From Bog-159 sp963756605 (GTDB taxonomy: Bacteria > Acidobacteriota > Terriglobia > Bryobacterales > Bryobacteraceae): a stretch of 64,000 bases of DNA. Of the stretch, positions 25,837 through 34,405 are shown in pieces. The stretch lies in assembly GCA_963756605.1 (NCBI GenBank), contig CAVWOT010000030.1, positions 186,001 through 250,000 on the forward strand, in the 5' to 3' direction. Numbering within the stretch: the stretch's first letter is position 1; each line of letters starts with the position of its first letter. The notes under the pieces were generated by a model. That model was not told the DNA's origin and made no database searches. It saw only the letters and a list, made by a program, of their open reading frames with translations. A program made the position numbers and the translations under genes.

Positions 25837-27231
25837 ATGCCCAAATCCTCGTATGCTTCCGTAACTCTGGACGTGGGTGCCGAAGCCCAACCGCTGCCGC
25901 TTGAGCCGCGCTCCGACACACCCTTCCGTATTCTGCTGCTCGGCGATTTCAGCGGCCGCCGCAATCGTGGGGAGCCGCCGCCGGAGCGCCTGCGACCCTA
26001 TTTGGCGGACCGCGACACGGTGGACGAAGTGCTATTCCGGATGCGGCCGGCGTTGGACATCGGCGGTCGGACTCGCCGCCTCGCGCTACGCTTTCGCGAA
26101 CTCGAGGATTTTCATCCGGACCGCATCTATCAACAAGATGTGTTCGAGAAATTCCGGCAGGTGCAGCGTCTGCCAGCCGGGCAGGCTCCGGCTGCCGCAA
26201 CGGAGCCCGCGCCGCCACAGCCGCCGGACGTGCCGGCGCTGACTGGTGGCAGCTTGTTGGACAGTGTACTGGAAACCACTGAAGTTCAGCCGGCCCGGCA
26301 TCCCGACGCGTTGCGAGAATTTGTCGAGAGGGCCGTCGCGCCTCACACGGCGCCGCGCGAGGATCCGCGCATCGCCGAAAAGACCGCCGAGTTGGTTGCG
26401 GAAGCCGGCAAAGTGATGCGCGCTATTCTGCATCACGCGGATTTCCAGGCGCTGGAAGCCGCGTGGCGCGCCCTGGACTGGCTGGTGCGAGGCCTCGACA
26501 CCGGAACGCATTTGAAGCTTTACGTTCTGGATATCTCCAAGTCCGATCTGGCTGATAGCCTGCGCGAGTTTCGCCGCATTCTCGTGGACGAGGCCGCCGG
26601 AGCCCCGGGCGGAGAACCGTGGGCCTTGGTGGCAGCCAACTTCACATTCGCCCGAACCGAGGGCGACATCCGGCTGCTGACAAACCTCGCCGAAGTCATA
26701 CGCGCTGCCGGCGCGGTCCTGCTAGCGGAGGCCGATCCGAACGACGCGGATTCTCCCGCAGCCGAGCGACTTTGGCAAACGCTGCGAAATTCGCCCGAGG
26801 CGTCCTCGGTCGGACTGGCCCTCCCGCGCGTCCTGTTGCGCCTACCCTATGGCGAGAAAACGAGTACCATTGAAAGCTTCGCCTTCGAGGAGATGCCGGG
26901 CACGCCTGTTCACCACGACTACCTGTGGGGTAACCCGGCCTTCGCCTGTGCGTTCCTGTTAGGTCAGGCATTCAGCAGGGACGGATGGGATCTGCGGCCG
27001 GGAACGCTTACATCGATTACGGGATTGCCTTTGCACGTGTACGAATCGGATGGAGAGCAACAGCTCAAGCCGTGCGCGGAGGTGCTCCTGACAGAGGCGG
27101 ATGCCGATTCGGTTCTGGAGCAGGGTTTCATGCCGGTGGTCTCGATCAAGAACCAGGATGCCGTTCGTGTGATCCGGTTTCAGTCCATCGCCCAACCGCC
27201 TGCGCCTCTGGCGGGCGCATGGACTTATTGA
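25837..27231 (+). CDS. fused TssB/TssC-like sheath-family protein
   Basis: A 464-residue protein. Residues 1-110 match the TssB core (PFRILLLGDFSGR, then FRELEDFHPDRIYQQDVF). A Pro/Ala linker follows (about 110-150), and residues 185-464 match TssC (VMRAILHHADFQALEAAWRAL, YVLDISKSDL, LALPRVLLRLPYGEKT, YLWGNPAFACAFLLG). The C-terminal TssC region is shorter than in the true sheath subunit encoded at 13528-15015, so this is more likely a specialised cap or baseplate-proximal protein than bulk sheath. ATG 25837 lies 4 nt after tssM. Confidence 0.9.
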   Translation: MPKSSYASVTLDVGAEAQPLPLEPRSDTPFRILLLGDFSGRRNRGEPPPERLRPYLADRDTVDEVLFRMRPALDIGGRTRRLALRFRELEDFHPDRIYQQDVFEKFRQVQRLPAGQAPAAATEPAPPQPPDVPALTGGSLLDSVLETTEVQPARHPDALREFVERAVAPHTAPREDPRIAEKTAELVAEAGKVMRAILHHADFQALEAAWRALDWLVRGLDTGTHLKLYVLDISKSDLADSLREFRRILVDEAAGAPGGEPWALVAANFTFARTEGDIRLLTNLAEVIRAAGAVLLAEADPNDADSPAAERLWQTLRNSPEASSVGLALPRVLLRLPYGEKTSTIESFAFEEMPGTPVHHDYLWGNPAFACAFLLGQAFSRDGWDLRPGTLTSITGLPLHVYESDGEQQLKPCAEVLLTEADADSVLEQGFMPVVSIKNQDAVRVIRFQSIAQPPAPLAGAWTY

Positions 27232-27248
27232 CGGCCGACCCCTTGCCG

Positions 27249-27992
27249 CTACAACGCCGCGCCAAGTCTTTCAATCAGCGGTGCGACCGACTCCGCAAAC
27301 CGTTCCAGATTTTCTAGCATTCTACGAGATTGGGGAATCCGCAGGCACTCTTCGGCCGGCGGTGCGTCCGGTTCGCACAGGACCCGCACGCAGTCCGGCA
27401 CGCGTGCCAAGGTAATGCCGCTGTGTTGCACGCCAATCAGCAGCCGGCCCAGGAAAGCGCCCAGATCGCGGGCGCCCAGTCCCTTCGGGAGACTTCCCCG
27501 CGCCTGGTCGCCCATAGAATCTATCACCGGTCCCAACAGGGACGGCCAACGCTGCAGCGCCAGGAGTCCCTCTGCAACAAAGAGTAGCTGGCGCCGCGCC
27601 AGTTCGATCCGGGTCCGGTGGCTTTGGTAAAAATGGCTGAACCTGTCCAGAAATGCGCAGGCGGAGGTAATGCCCGGCCAAGCCAGCGGAAGTTCCCCAG
27701 CCAGACCCATACAAAAAGGCATCTCGTAGCGCGACAGGCTCCGCAGACAGGCAGCCTGGCTCGGAAACACACCGGGCGCCGAAAACTCCGCTCCCAGAAA
27801 ATCTGCCTGGTCTTGCCGGTAGAGCGTATTGCCTATTACAAATCGAACGCAGCCGTCCTCTATCGACAAAATCATGCGGTCTGCGCCCCATTGGACGCCG
27901 CCTGCCAGCACCGCGGCTGGCTGTTTGCCGGCTTCCACGACCGCCAGGATCTCGACCGTTTTCCGCAGGGCATCAAGTCCCACGGCGATCAC
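27249..27992 (-). CDS. hypothetical protein between the fused sheath gene and the kinase
   Basis: About 247 residues; not recognised. The only starts that avoid the divergent kinase gene are GTG 27992 or GTG 27983, neither with a good ribosome-binding site. The frame has a coding-like composition and a helical, hydrophobic character (ARRQLLFVAEGLLALQRWPSLL, ARDLGAFLGRLLIG) but no membrane helix or motif I can name. It is convergent with the fused sheath gene (17 bp between stops) and divergent from the kinase. The part of this frame upstream of 28083 is antisense to the kinase and is not counted. Confidence 0.55.
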   Translation of the reverse strand: MIAVGLDALRKTVEILAVVEAGKQPAAVLAGGVQWGADRMILSIEDGCVRFVIGNTLYRQDQADFLGAEFSAPGVFPSQAACLRSLSRYEMPFCMGLAGELPLAWPGITSACAFLDRFSHFYQSHRTRIELARRQLLFVAEGLLALQRWPSLLGPVIDSMGDQARGSLPKGLGARDLGAFLGRLLIGVQHSGITLARVPDCVRVLCEPDAPPAEECLRIPQSRRMLENLERFAESVAPLIERLGAAL

Positions 27993-28088
27993 GTTTCTTG
28001 GCAAGTGAAGCGCGCCCCCACGCTTGCGAACATCACCATTGTATAGAAAGTCGTCTGTGTTACCCTCACGTAAAGAAGGAGATTGACG

Positions 28089-29870
28089 TTGGCTCTGCAA
28101 CTTCCTGCTCGCATCGGAAAGTACGAGCTCGAAGAGCGTCTGGGCGGCGGGATGTCGGATGTCTACCGCGCGCGCGACACCGTTCTCGGCCGCACCGTGG
28201 TGGTCAAGGTTCTCACCGATGCGGGATGCGCCGATCCCGACGCCAAGGCGCGGTTCCTGCAGGAAGCCCGCCTGTCCGGCAATATCGAGCACGACAACGT
28301 CATCAGCATCTACGATTTCGGGGAGGATGAACGGCAGCACCCCTTCATGGTTATGGAGTTCCTGCGGGGAGAAGACCTCCGCCATGCCATCCGGGAGGGT
28401 CACCTGGGTGACCTGCCAGCCAAGCTGCGCATCGCGCTCCAGGTCGCGCGGGCCCTTGGATATATCCACTCGCTGGACATCGTGCACCGCGATATCAAAC
28501 CAGAGAACATTCACTTGACCACCAGCGGCGCCGTCAAGCTCATGGATTTCGGGATTGCCAAAACGCAAGGTCTCTCCATGACGCGTACCGGCTACGTGAT
28601 GGGCACGCCGTATTACATGGCGCCCGAACAGGTGATAGGCAAGAACATCGGCCCCGCCGTGGACATCTATGCCTTCGGCGTGCTTTTCTACGAGCTGCTG
28701 GCCGGCGTCCGGCCCATCTCGGGTGATACGGTCGAGCGCATCTTCTACGCAATCCTGAACGAGCCGATGGATCTTGCCCCGCTGCGCGGCAGTGTGCCGC
28801 CACCGGTCTGCGATCTGATCGCGCGCTGCACCGCGAAGGACCCCGCGCAAAGACCTCCCAGCTTCGCGGCCGTGGCCGGAGAAATCGAGCGGATTCTGAC
28901 CGCGTCGGAGACGCCCGCGCACGTCGCGACGCCCCAAGCGCAAGCCGTGGCGGCTCTGCCACCGGCCACGGCCGGCATTGCGAAGCCCATCGCCAAACCT
29001 TTCGTGAAAGCATCGATGGCGGTGGTGCTTGGAATCACCCTGTTGATCGCCATCGCGGTGCTGGGGAAGTTGCTCCTGGCGCCGGGGCATCGCACCGAAA
29101 CCCAGCAGCAGGCCAAGCAGCCTCCCATGGCGCCGCAACTTCCCCCTACGCTAAGCATCCCTAGCGGCGACATGGTGCTGGTGCAGGCCGGGCCTTTTCT
29201 GTACGGAAAAGATAAGGTGCGCGTACCATGGTTGCCGGCCTTCTACATCGACAGGACCGAGGTGAGCAACGCCTCTTACAAGATGTTCTGTGATGAGACG
29301 GGGTACCCTCTGCCGGCGAATTTCAAGGCGGATGCGCCGGACCTGCCGGTAGTCAACGTGACGATTGCGGATGCGCGCAAGTTCGCCCAATGGGCCCACA
29401 AGCGTTTACCGACGTCGCAGGAATGGGAAAAGGCGGCGCGGGGCGACCAAGGCCTGCTTTTTCCCTGGGGTGACACGAAGCTTCCTGAAAATGCCAACGT
29501 CAGGGACAATCCCAACCAAGAGAAACACGAGATCATGCAGGTCGACAGCTTCCTGCAAGGAAAAAGTCCGTATGGCGCCCTGAATATGGTGGGCAACGTG
29601 TGGGAGTTCATCGACGAAGAGATCGAACCCGACGCCGTGAATGCGAAGAGGTGGGAAAAGAAACTCGACCCTCCGCTCCGGCCGCAGGAGCATTGGTATA
29701 AGATTCGCGGCGAATCTTTTAGCGATAATCTTCAGGAAGAGGCCGCAAGCGATGACAGCGCCGTGCCCCTCCGTGGAAAGGGGTCAAATATTGGCTTCCG
29801 CTGTGCAATGAACCCCCCGCAGGCGCATTCAGCTACGGGCACTGCGGCAAATAGCTCTCAATCGCCTTAA
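28089..29870 (+). CDS. ppkA: membrane Ser/Thr kinase fused to an FGE/TagR-like domain (PpkA-like)
   Basis: A 593-residue protein. Residues 12-275 are a Hanks-type kinase: G-loop LGGGMSDVY, Lys40 in VVVKVL, catalytic HRDIKPEN (Asp135), DFGIAK and GTPYYMAPEQ. A Pro/Ala linker and one membrane helix (about 305-330) lead to an extracytoplasmic FGE-sulfatase fold (GDMVLVQAGPFLYG, FYIDRTEVSNASY, RLPTSQEWEKAARG, NMVGNVWEF, GSNIGFRC). The active-site Cys pair of true formylglycine enzymes is missing. In Pseudomonas, PpkA and the FGE-fold TagR are separate partners that activate T6SS; here they appear fused. TTG 28089 is preferred: GGAG lies 7 nt before it, whereas TTG 28083 is too close. Confidence 0.9.
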   Translation: MALQLPARIGKYELEERLGGGMSDVYRARDTVLGRTVVVKVLTDAGCADPDAKARFLQEARLSGNIEHDNVISIYDFGEDERQHPFMVMEFLRGEDLRHAIREGHLGDLPAKLRIALQVARALGYIHSLDIVHRDIKPENIHLTTSGAVKLMDFGIAKTQGLSMTRTGYVMGTPYYMAPEQVIGKNIGPAVDIYAFGVLFYELLAGVRPISGDTVERIFYAILNEPMDLAPLRGSVPPPVCDLIARCTAKDPAQRPPSFAAVAGEIERILTASETPAHVATPQAQAVAALPPATAGIAKPIAKPFVKASMAVVLGITLLIAIAVLGKLLLAPGHRTETQQQAKQPPMAPQLPPTLSIPSGDMVLVQAGPFLYGKDKVRVPWLPAFYIDRTEVSNASYKMFCDETGYPLPANFKADAPDLPVVNVTIADARKFAQWAHKRLPTSQEWEKAARGDQGLLFPWGDTKLPENANVRDNPNQEKHEIMQVDSFLQGKSPYGALNMVGNVWEFIDEEIEPDAVNAKRWEKKLDPPLRPQEHWYKIRGESFSDNLQEEAASDDSAVPLRGKGSNIGFRCAMNPPQAHSATGTAANSSQSP

Positions 29871-31926
29871 TGTTCTGGTTTGCAATGGCGGCTTCCTGCA
29901 GGTCCGGATCGATTTGCAGCATCGCGCGGAAGTGGGGCAAGGCGGCGGCCAGCATCCCGCAGTCGCCGGCGCGTTTGGCTTGGTTTGCGAAGGCCAGCGC
30001 CAGGCTATAGTGCGAATACGGATCGTGCGGGTCGTATGCCAGCGCTTTCTGGCAGTCCTCAATGGCGCGGTCGAAGCGCTTCATTTTGCTCTGGCTGTCG
30101 CACATCCCGTAATAGGCAAGGCTGCGCAGGTCCTTCCAGATGTCTTGTTGCGCGGCCCGTTTCTTTTTGCCCATCCCCACCAGAAAGCCCAGCACATAAT
30201 AGTTCAACTGGCCGGCCAACTTACTATCGAAGTTACTCAGCCGCAGATAACTGTCGTACTCCGGTAAGGAGAAATCATACTGGCCGCTCAACCGCAGGCT
30301 GTCCGCCATCCACAGGTGCGGCTCGGCCAATTCGGGTCCCAGCTTGACTGCTTTGCGGGCCGCTTCGATCGAATCCTTGTACAACTCTTTCATGCGATAG
30401 GCTTGCGCCAGATTGGTCAGTGCCAGTATATTGTCGGGATCCCGGCTGATCACCGTCTCGAACTGGCGGATGGCTTCGTCGGTGTTTCCAATATCGAGCA
30501 GCATGCCGCCGAAGCTGGCATGCGCCTCTAAATAGTCCGGATCGATCTCGATGGCCTTGCGGTAATACTTCTCGGCATTCTTTTCGTCGGAGAGAGCATG
30601 GTAGGCTCGCGCCAGATAGAGCGCCGCCAAGCTGTATGTAGGATCCAGATCCAGGGCCTTTTGAAACTCCGCGACGGCCTTCTTATAATTCTGCTCGTAG
30701 CCCTTCTGATAGAACCCCATGCCTTTGTCCAGCGCGTCGGCGGCCGCGCGGTTGCGGCGCCGCGCGATCAGGATCTTGATGCTGACGGTGGTCTCCCGGC
30801 CGGGATAAACGGTTTCTTCCCGCGGGCCGTCGGGTTCGTAGCCCATCTTTACGCCTTGAATGGCGTGGGTCCCTGGCGCCAGGCCAGGCAGCGGAAGCGG
30901 CTTATCCTTATTTACCACGCCGACCGATTTGCCATCCAGAAAGACTTCCACTCCATCCATGTTCGACACAAAGATCAGGGAGCCCTCTTTAGCCGCGGGC
31001 GGAGCGCCGGGAGTGGCCCGGCTGGGAACGTAAGCCAGCAGCATCTGCGGATCGAAGCTGGCTTGTCCGACGGTGGGGTTTTGAGACCCACCCCGCGCCG
31101 CGCTGGTAGCTTCCCGTACGTTACGGCGAACATAGTCCTGCAGCTCGTCCGCGTTCACTACGCCATCGCCGTTTTCATCCGCTTCTCCCTCCAGCCCGCG
31201 CACCACGAAGTAGGTGAAGACACCGTGCCCGCCGCCCCAACTCTCACCTTCGTAGGAAACCTCCCGGTCGCGGCTGGCCGTCAGCGAGAAAAGGGATTTG
31301 TCCAGTTCGATGAGCGTGTGGTTAATATCTTGCGAGTCCTCTGGACGGATGGCGCCGCTGTGGCACGAATCTGTCAGCAGGATTTTGTCTTTGGCCCGGA
31401 TCTTCCCGCCGATGGTCTTACCCAATTCGTCCATGGGATAGCCGGTTAGCGCAATCTGACCTGGCTTGATGTCGATGTCGTACGGGGCCAGGTAGCCGTG
31501 GCCTTCAAACAGGAAACCATGGCCGGCGAAGTAAATCAGTACGCGGTCGCCATCTTTCGCTTGCCCCGGCAGCCACTCCTCCAATTCGTGGCGCAGGTTA
31601 GAGAGCGTGGCCTTAGGACCGATCAGCAGATGCACGTTTTCGCGATGAAAATTTCCGCCTTCGGGACTGATCAAAACGTCGAAGACGCTTTGCGCATCGC
31701 GCTCGGAATATAGCAGCTTGGGAACCTTTGGGTCTTGATAGGCGGCAATCCCCACCACCAGAGCGTAGCTGCGCGGGATGATGGCAGCGGTTTGCTTGGG
31801 CGCTGCGCGCAGATCCTCGATTTTCAGATCGCGTTTCAAGTCGCGCTGCGGCTCCGTCTGTTGCGCCCGAAGCGCCGCCAGCAGGACGAGACACAAGCAG
31901 ACGAATCGGTACGGCATAGCGTTCAC
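29833..31926 (-). CDS. secreted caspase-family protease with EF-hand, PEGA and TPR domains
   Basis: A 697-residue protein with a signal peptide (LCLVLLAALRAQQ). Residues 55-300 form a caspase-like (C14) domain with catalytic His136 (YFAGHG) and Cys188 (LLTDSCHSGA). An EF-hand-like loop (DENGDGVVNADEL) suggests Ca2+ control. A PEGA-type beta domain (about 320-385) and five or six TPR-like repeats (about 395-690) follow, likely for wall contact and partner binding. The 3' end overlaps the convergent kinase gene by 38 nt, and the start overlaps the upstream DUF4384 gene by 4 nt, so it is the last gene of a three-gene operon. Target unknown. Confidence 0.92.
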   Translation of the reverse strand: MNAMPYRFVCLCLVLLAALRAQQTEPQRDLKRDLKIEDLRAAPKQTAAIIPRSYALVVGIAAYQDPKVPKLLYSERDAQSVFDVLISPEGGNFHRENVHLLIGPKATLSNLRHELEEWLPGQAKDGDRVLIYFAGHGFLFEGHGYLAPYDIDIKPGQIALTGYPMDELGKTIGGKIRAKDKILLTDSCHSGAIRPEDSQDINHTLIELDKSLFSLTASRDREVSYEGESWGGGHGVFTYFVVRGLEGEADENGDGVVNADELQDYVRRNVREATSAARGGSQNPTVGQASFDPQMLLAYVPSRATPGAPPAAKEGSLIFVSNMDGVEVFLDGKSVGVVNKDKPLPLPGLAPGTHAIQGVKMGYEPDGPREETVYPGRETTVSIKILIARRRNRAAADALDKGMGFYQKGYEQNYKKAVAEFQKALDLDPTYSLAALYLARAYHALSDEKNAEKYYRKAIEIDPDYLEAHASFGGMLLDIGNTDEAIRQFETVISRDPDNILALTNLAQAYRMKELYKDSIEAARKAVKLGPELAEPHLWMADSLRLSGQYDFSLPEYDSYLRLSNFDSKLAGQLNYYVLGFLVGMGKKKRAAQQDIWKDLRSLAYYGMCDSQSKMKRFDRAIEDCQKALAYDPHDPYSHYSLALAFANQAKRAGDCGMLAAALPHFRAMLQIDPDLQEAAIANQNIKAIESYLPQCP

Positions 31927-32615
31927 TTGTGCGCCAGGCGGAATTCGTAGACGATAGGTCCCGTGAGCGGAACGGGAGACGCCACCACGGTGGTCTTCTC
32001 CTCGCGCAGGAACAGCAAGTCGCGCGGTGTCGCATTGCCGGCGCTGGACAGACCCCGCGGCAGTTGCTCGCCCGGCGCGATACCCTGCGGGCCGGCGGAG
32101 CTATCCACGCAGTCGCCGCGCGCGTGGAAGATGGCATCGTCGCAGCGCGGAATCAGATCGTCCGGCCGCGGCTTTGAGACCGGGGGCAAAGAAGACGTGT
32201 CAGGCTGAAGTTCCGCGTCTTTTCCCAGCTCGATGGGGCTGGCCAGCCAATAGATCAACTCGTGGCCGGCCGGTCCGGCAATGCGAAACACCGCCTCGGT
32301 GGCGGGAATCGCGTAATCCTTTCCGGCGGCGATCCGATTGTCTTGACCCGTCTCCTCACGCGGAAACAACCGCTCCACCTTGCCGGACGTGCTTCGGTTC
32401 ACCACGTACAGGTAGCCGGCGAAATTCGCACGGTAACGAAAGCGCACCTGGTCGTTGCGTTCAAAAACCAGTCCGGGATCCACCATTTTCCAAACGCCGT
32501 TCTCCCGGCGCTCGACCCTGATCTCCATGCGACTCCGTGTTTGCGCGGAAGATTGTGCTTGGGATATGCCCGGCATTCCTGCGAGCGCCAGCAGCAGTAC
32601 CAGGTAAGGTCGCAT
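31923..32615 (-). CDS. secreted DUF4384 protein
   Basis: A 230-residue protein with a signal peptide (LVLLLALAGMPGISQAQ). Residues 30-130 match DUF4384 (VFERNDQVRFRYRANFAGYLYVVN, then LFPREE and a YAIPA segment), a beta-sandwich often found next to caspases and kinases. The C-terminal 100 residues hold two Cys that could pair and no known motif. Its last codon overlaps the start of the caspase gene (ATGA), so the two are probably made together. Likely a partner or regulator of the protease. Confidence 0.85.
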   Translation of the reverse strand: MRPYLVLLLALAGMPGISQAQSSAQTRSRMEIRVERRENGVWKMVDPGLVFERNDQVRFRYRANFAGYLYVVNRSTSGKVERLFPREETGQDNRIAAGKDYAIPATEAVFRIAGPAGHELIYWLASPIELGKDAELQPDTSSLPPVSKPRPDDLIPRCDDAIFHARGDCVDSSAGPQGIAPGEQLPRGLSSAGNATPRDLLFLREEKTTVVASPVPLTGPIVYEFRLAHK

Positions 32616-32624
32616 CGAAGGCTC

Positions 32625-33548
32625 CTATCTGTCGTGTATTAGCAGTATGTCCGCGACCACCCGGGCATCCGCGCTGCCCTTGGGATTGACCACGTACACC
32701 GATTTATCGGTCTCTTGGCCGCCCTTCTCCTGACCCAAATCCTCGATGATCAAATCGCGGGTGTACGCGGCCCGCAGCCGCTCGATCTGGCTGTCGTCGA
32801 GTCCAGCGCTGGCGGTTAGTACCCGGTCGGCGGGCTGTTCCGGGCGGGTATTTTTAGCCGGAGTCTGTTGCGCGCCTTTCAGTGAGAAGATCAGGCTGTC
32901 GATCTCCTGCACCGGCTGGCGGGACAAGATCACGAACAAGTGCTCTTCGCCGGGTGGGTCGGTAAAGGTAATCGCGTTCATTCCCGGCGGCAGGGTGAAG
33001 GCGTGCCCCCTTTGCACCGTGTTATTGCCATGGGAGATTTCAGGCGACGGAAACAGCACGGTCCATTTCCCGCTGGTTCCCTTGCTCACGACGTAAAGAT
33101 AGCCCGTGTCGTTGGTTTCCAGGCGGAGCCGGATGTGTTCTTTCGAATGAAAATGCGTATCGGCTGCCTGGTCAGTGGTAGTATCGCCGTCTGTCCTTTG
33201 CACCGTGTAACGCAATCCCAGAGGGACGTTAGAGTAGCTTGCCGGAATGAGCGTCGCGGTGTTCTGCGACGGTTGCCCGGACTGGGCTTGGTCTGTGCCC
33301 GTTAGCGGGGCCGGTTTGGGCTTTGGTTTCGGTTTAACGTTAGTTCCACCTGTGGTCTTCTTGGTCTTGTCCGGAACTGGTTTCTCGTCCGGGTCGACGT
33401 AGGGGATTTGTCGCGTCAGGAACATGTCCTTCGCGCTCGGCTTTCCGTTGACTTCGTTGGCCTGGCCGGGCTTGGGCTGGTCCTGCCCTTGTGCACACCA
33501 GATGCATGCGGCCGCCATAAGAATCGGGAACCCAGTGCGCCTAATCAT
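32625..33548 (-). CDS. secreted DUF4384 protein with Lys/Pro-rich linker
   Basis: A 307-residue protein with a signal peptide ending near WCAQGQ. A Lys/Pro-rich linker (about 55-85, NVKPKPKPKPAP) precedes a DUF4384 domain (ICLRLE-like HIRLRLETNDTGYLYVVSKG, LFPSPEIS, FTLPPG). The C-terminal 80 residues are charged and end in VVADILLIHDR. It is a diverged paralogue of the next gene and the first gene of the caspase operon, with AAGG upstream of ATG 33548. Confidence 0.85.
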   Translation of the reverse strand: MIRRTGFPILMAAACIWCAQGQDQPKPGQANEVNGKPSAKDMFLTRQIPYVDPDEKPVPDKTKKTTGGTNVKPKPKPKPAPLTGTDQAQSGQPSQNTATLIPASYSNVPLGLRYTVQRTDGDTTTDQAADTHFHSKEHIRLRLETNDTGYLYVVSKGTSGKWTVLFPSPEISHGNNTVQRGHAFTLPPGMNAITFTDPPGEEHLFVILSRQPVQEIDSLIFSLKGAQQTPAKNTRPEQPADRVLTASAGLDDSQIERLRAAYTRDLIIEDLGQEKGGQETDKSVYVVNPKGSADARVVADILLIHDR

Positions 33549-33674
33549 GACTCGATACCTTCTTCCTTCTTAATGGAGTATACAACACTGGTTGTTCCGC
33601 TAACCGAGCTCCCAGCAGCGCACGCCCCCTCCGGCAAGATCGTCGGTTACGGGCAAGAAACCCAAAAAAAAGAG

Positions 33675-33702
33675 TTTCAAACAGCGGGGGCTGTGATAGA
33701 CT
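33675..33702 (+). promoter_or_regulatory. candidate promoter of the secreted Ig-protein operon
   Basis: TTTCAA, a 16-nt spacer and TAGACT lie about 57 nt upstream of the TTG at 33759. The spacer contains the small inverted repeat ACAGC-GGGG-GCTGT. The match is moderate. Confidence 0.35.
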
Positions 33703-33758
33703 AACCCAAGCGCAAACCGCGCTGAGATGGTGACGTTTGCTGATTGGAGGTGTGGCCG

Positions 33759-34382
33759 TTGAGGTCGTCAATCGTTTCGCACAGTGTCGGCATTCTGGTG
33801 TGCGCATTGCTGGCGCTGCCGCCGCAAGTGGCGCGCGCGCAGCAGGCTGAGCCTCCCACGCAGCTCAACATCGTGATTGTGGAGGGCGAAGGGGCTGTCA
33901 ATAACCTCCGCCAGCGCGTCGTACGGGAGCCGATCGTGCGCGTCGAGGACCAGAACCACAAGCCGGTGGCGGGCGCCGCAGTGAGCTTCCTTCTGCCCGG
34001 CAACGGGGCCACCGGCACATTTGGCAATGGCACGAAGCTGCTGACGGTCATCACCGATTCCAAAGGACAGGCCGTGGCTCACGGAATCAAAGCCAACAGC
34101 GTGGCTGGACAATACCAGATCCATGTCACCGCATCCGTGGGAAGGGTCACCACAACGGCGACTATTACCCAGACCAATGCCGCCGCGGCGGCTGGAGCGG
34201 GAGCCGCGGCAGGAGCGGTTGTTTCCACCAAATTAATCGTAGTACTGGCCATCGTGGGTGCGGCCGTTGCCACCGGCGTGGCTGTGGGCGTGACGCGCGG
34301 TGGGTCCAGCTCGACGCCACCGATGCAGCCAACGACGACTGGCCTGTCGCCTGGCACCCCTTCCGTAGGAGCTCCTCATTAA
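33759..34382 (+). CDS. secreted Ig-like (Big_1-type) small protein
   Basis: About 207 residues. TTG 33759 is chosen since GGAGG lies 8 nt before it and the result is a clean signal peptide (ILVCALLALPPQVARA); TTG 33744 and GTG 33750 lie on or before the GGAGG. Residues 30-135 form an Ig-like domain (VRVEDQNHKPVAGAAVSFLLP, then GNGTKLLTVITDSKGQA) of the Big_1 type. An Ala/Gly-rich hydrophobic stretch (about 145-185) may span or anchor in a membrane, and the tail is Ser/Thr/Pro-rich. It is followed 24 bp later by the giant repeat protein. Confidence 0.82.
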   Translation: MRSSIVSHSVGILVCALLALPPQVARAQQAEPPTQLNIVIVEGEGAVNNLRQRVVREPIVRVEDQNHKPVAGAAVSFLLPGNGATGTFGNGTKLLTVITDSKGQAVAHGIKANSVAGQYQIHVTASVGRVTTTATITQTNAAAAAGAGAAAGAVVSTKLIVVLAIVGAAVATGVAVGVTRGGSSSTPPMQPTTTGLSPGTPSVGAPH

Positions 34383-34405
34383 CACCGTGAATCGGAGAGT
34401 TTTCA

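Noticed and set aside
28083..29138. Extension of the minus-strand 27249 frame across the kinase gene
   Set aside because: The region is fully explained by the plus-strand kinase; the His/Arg/Gly-rich translation looks like a shadow.
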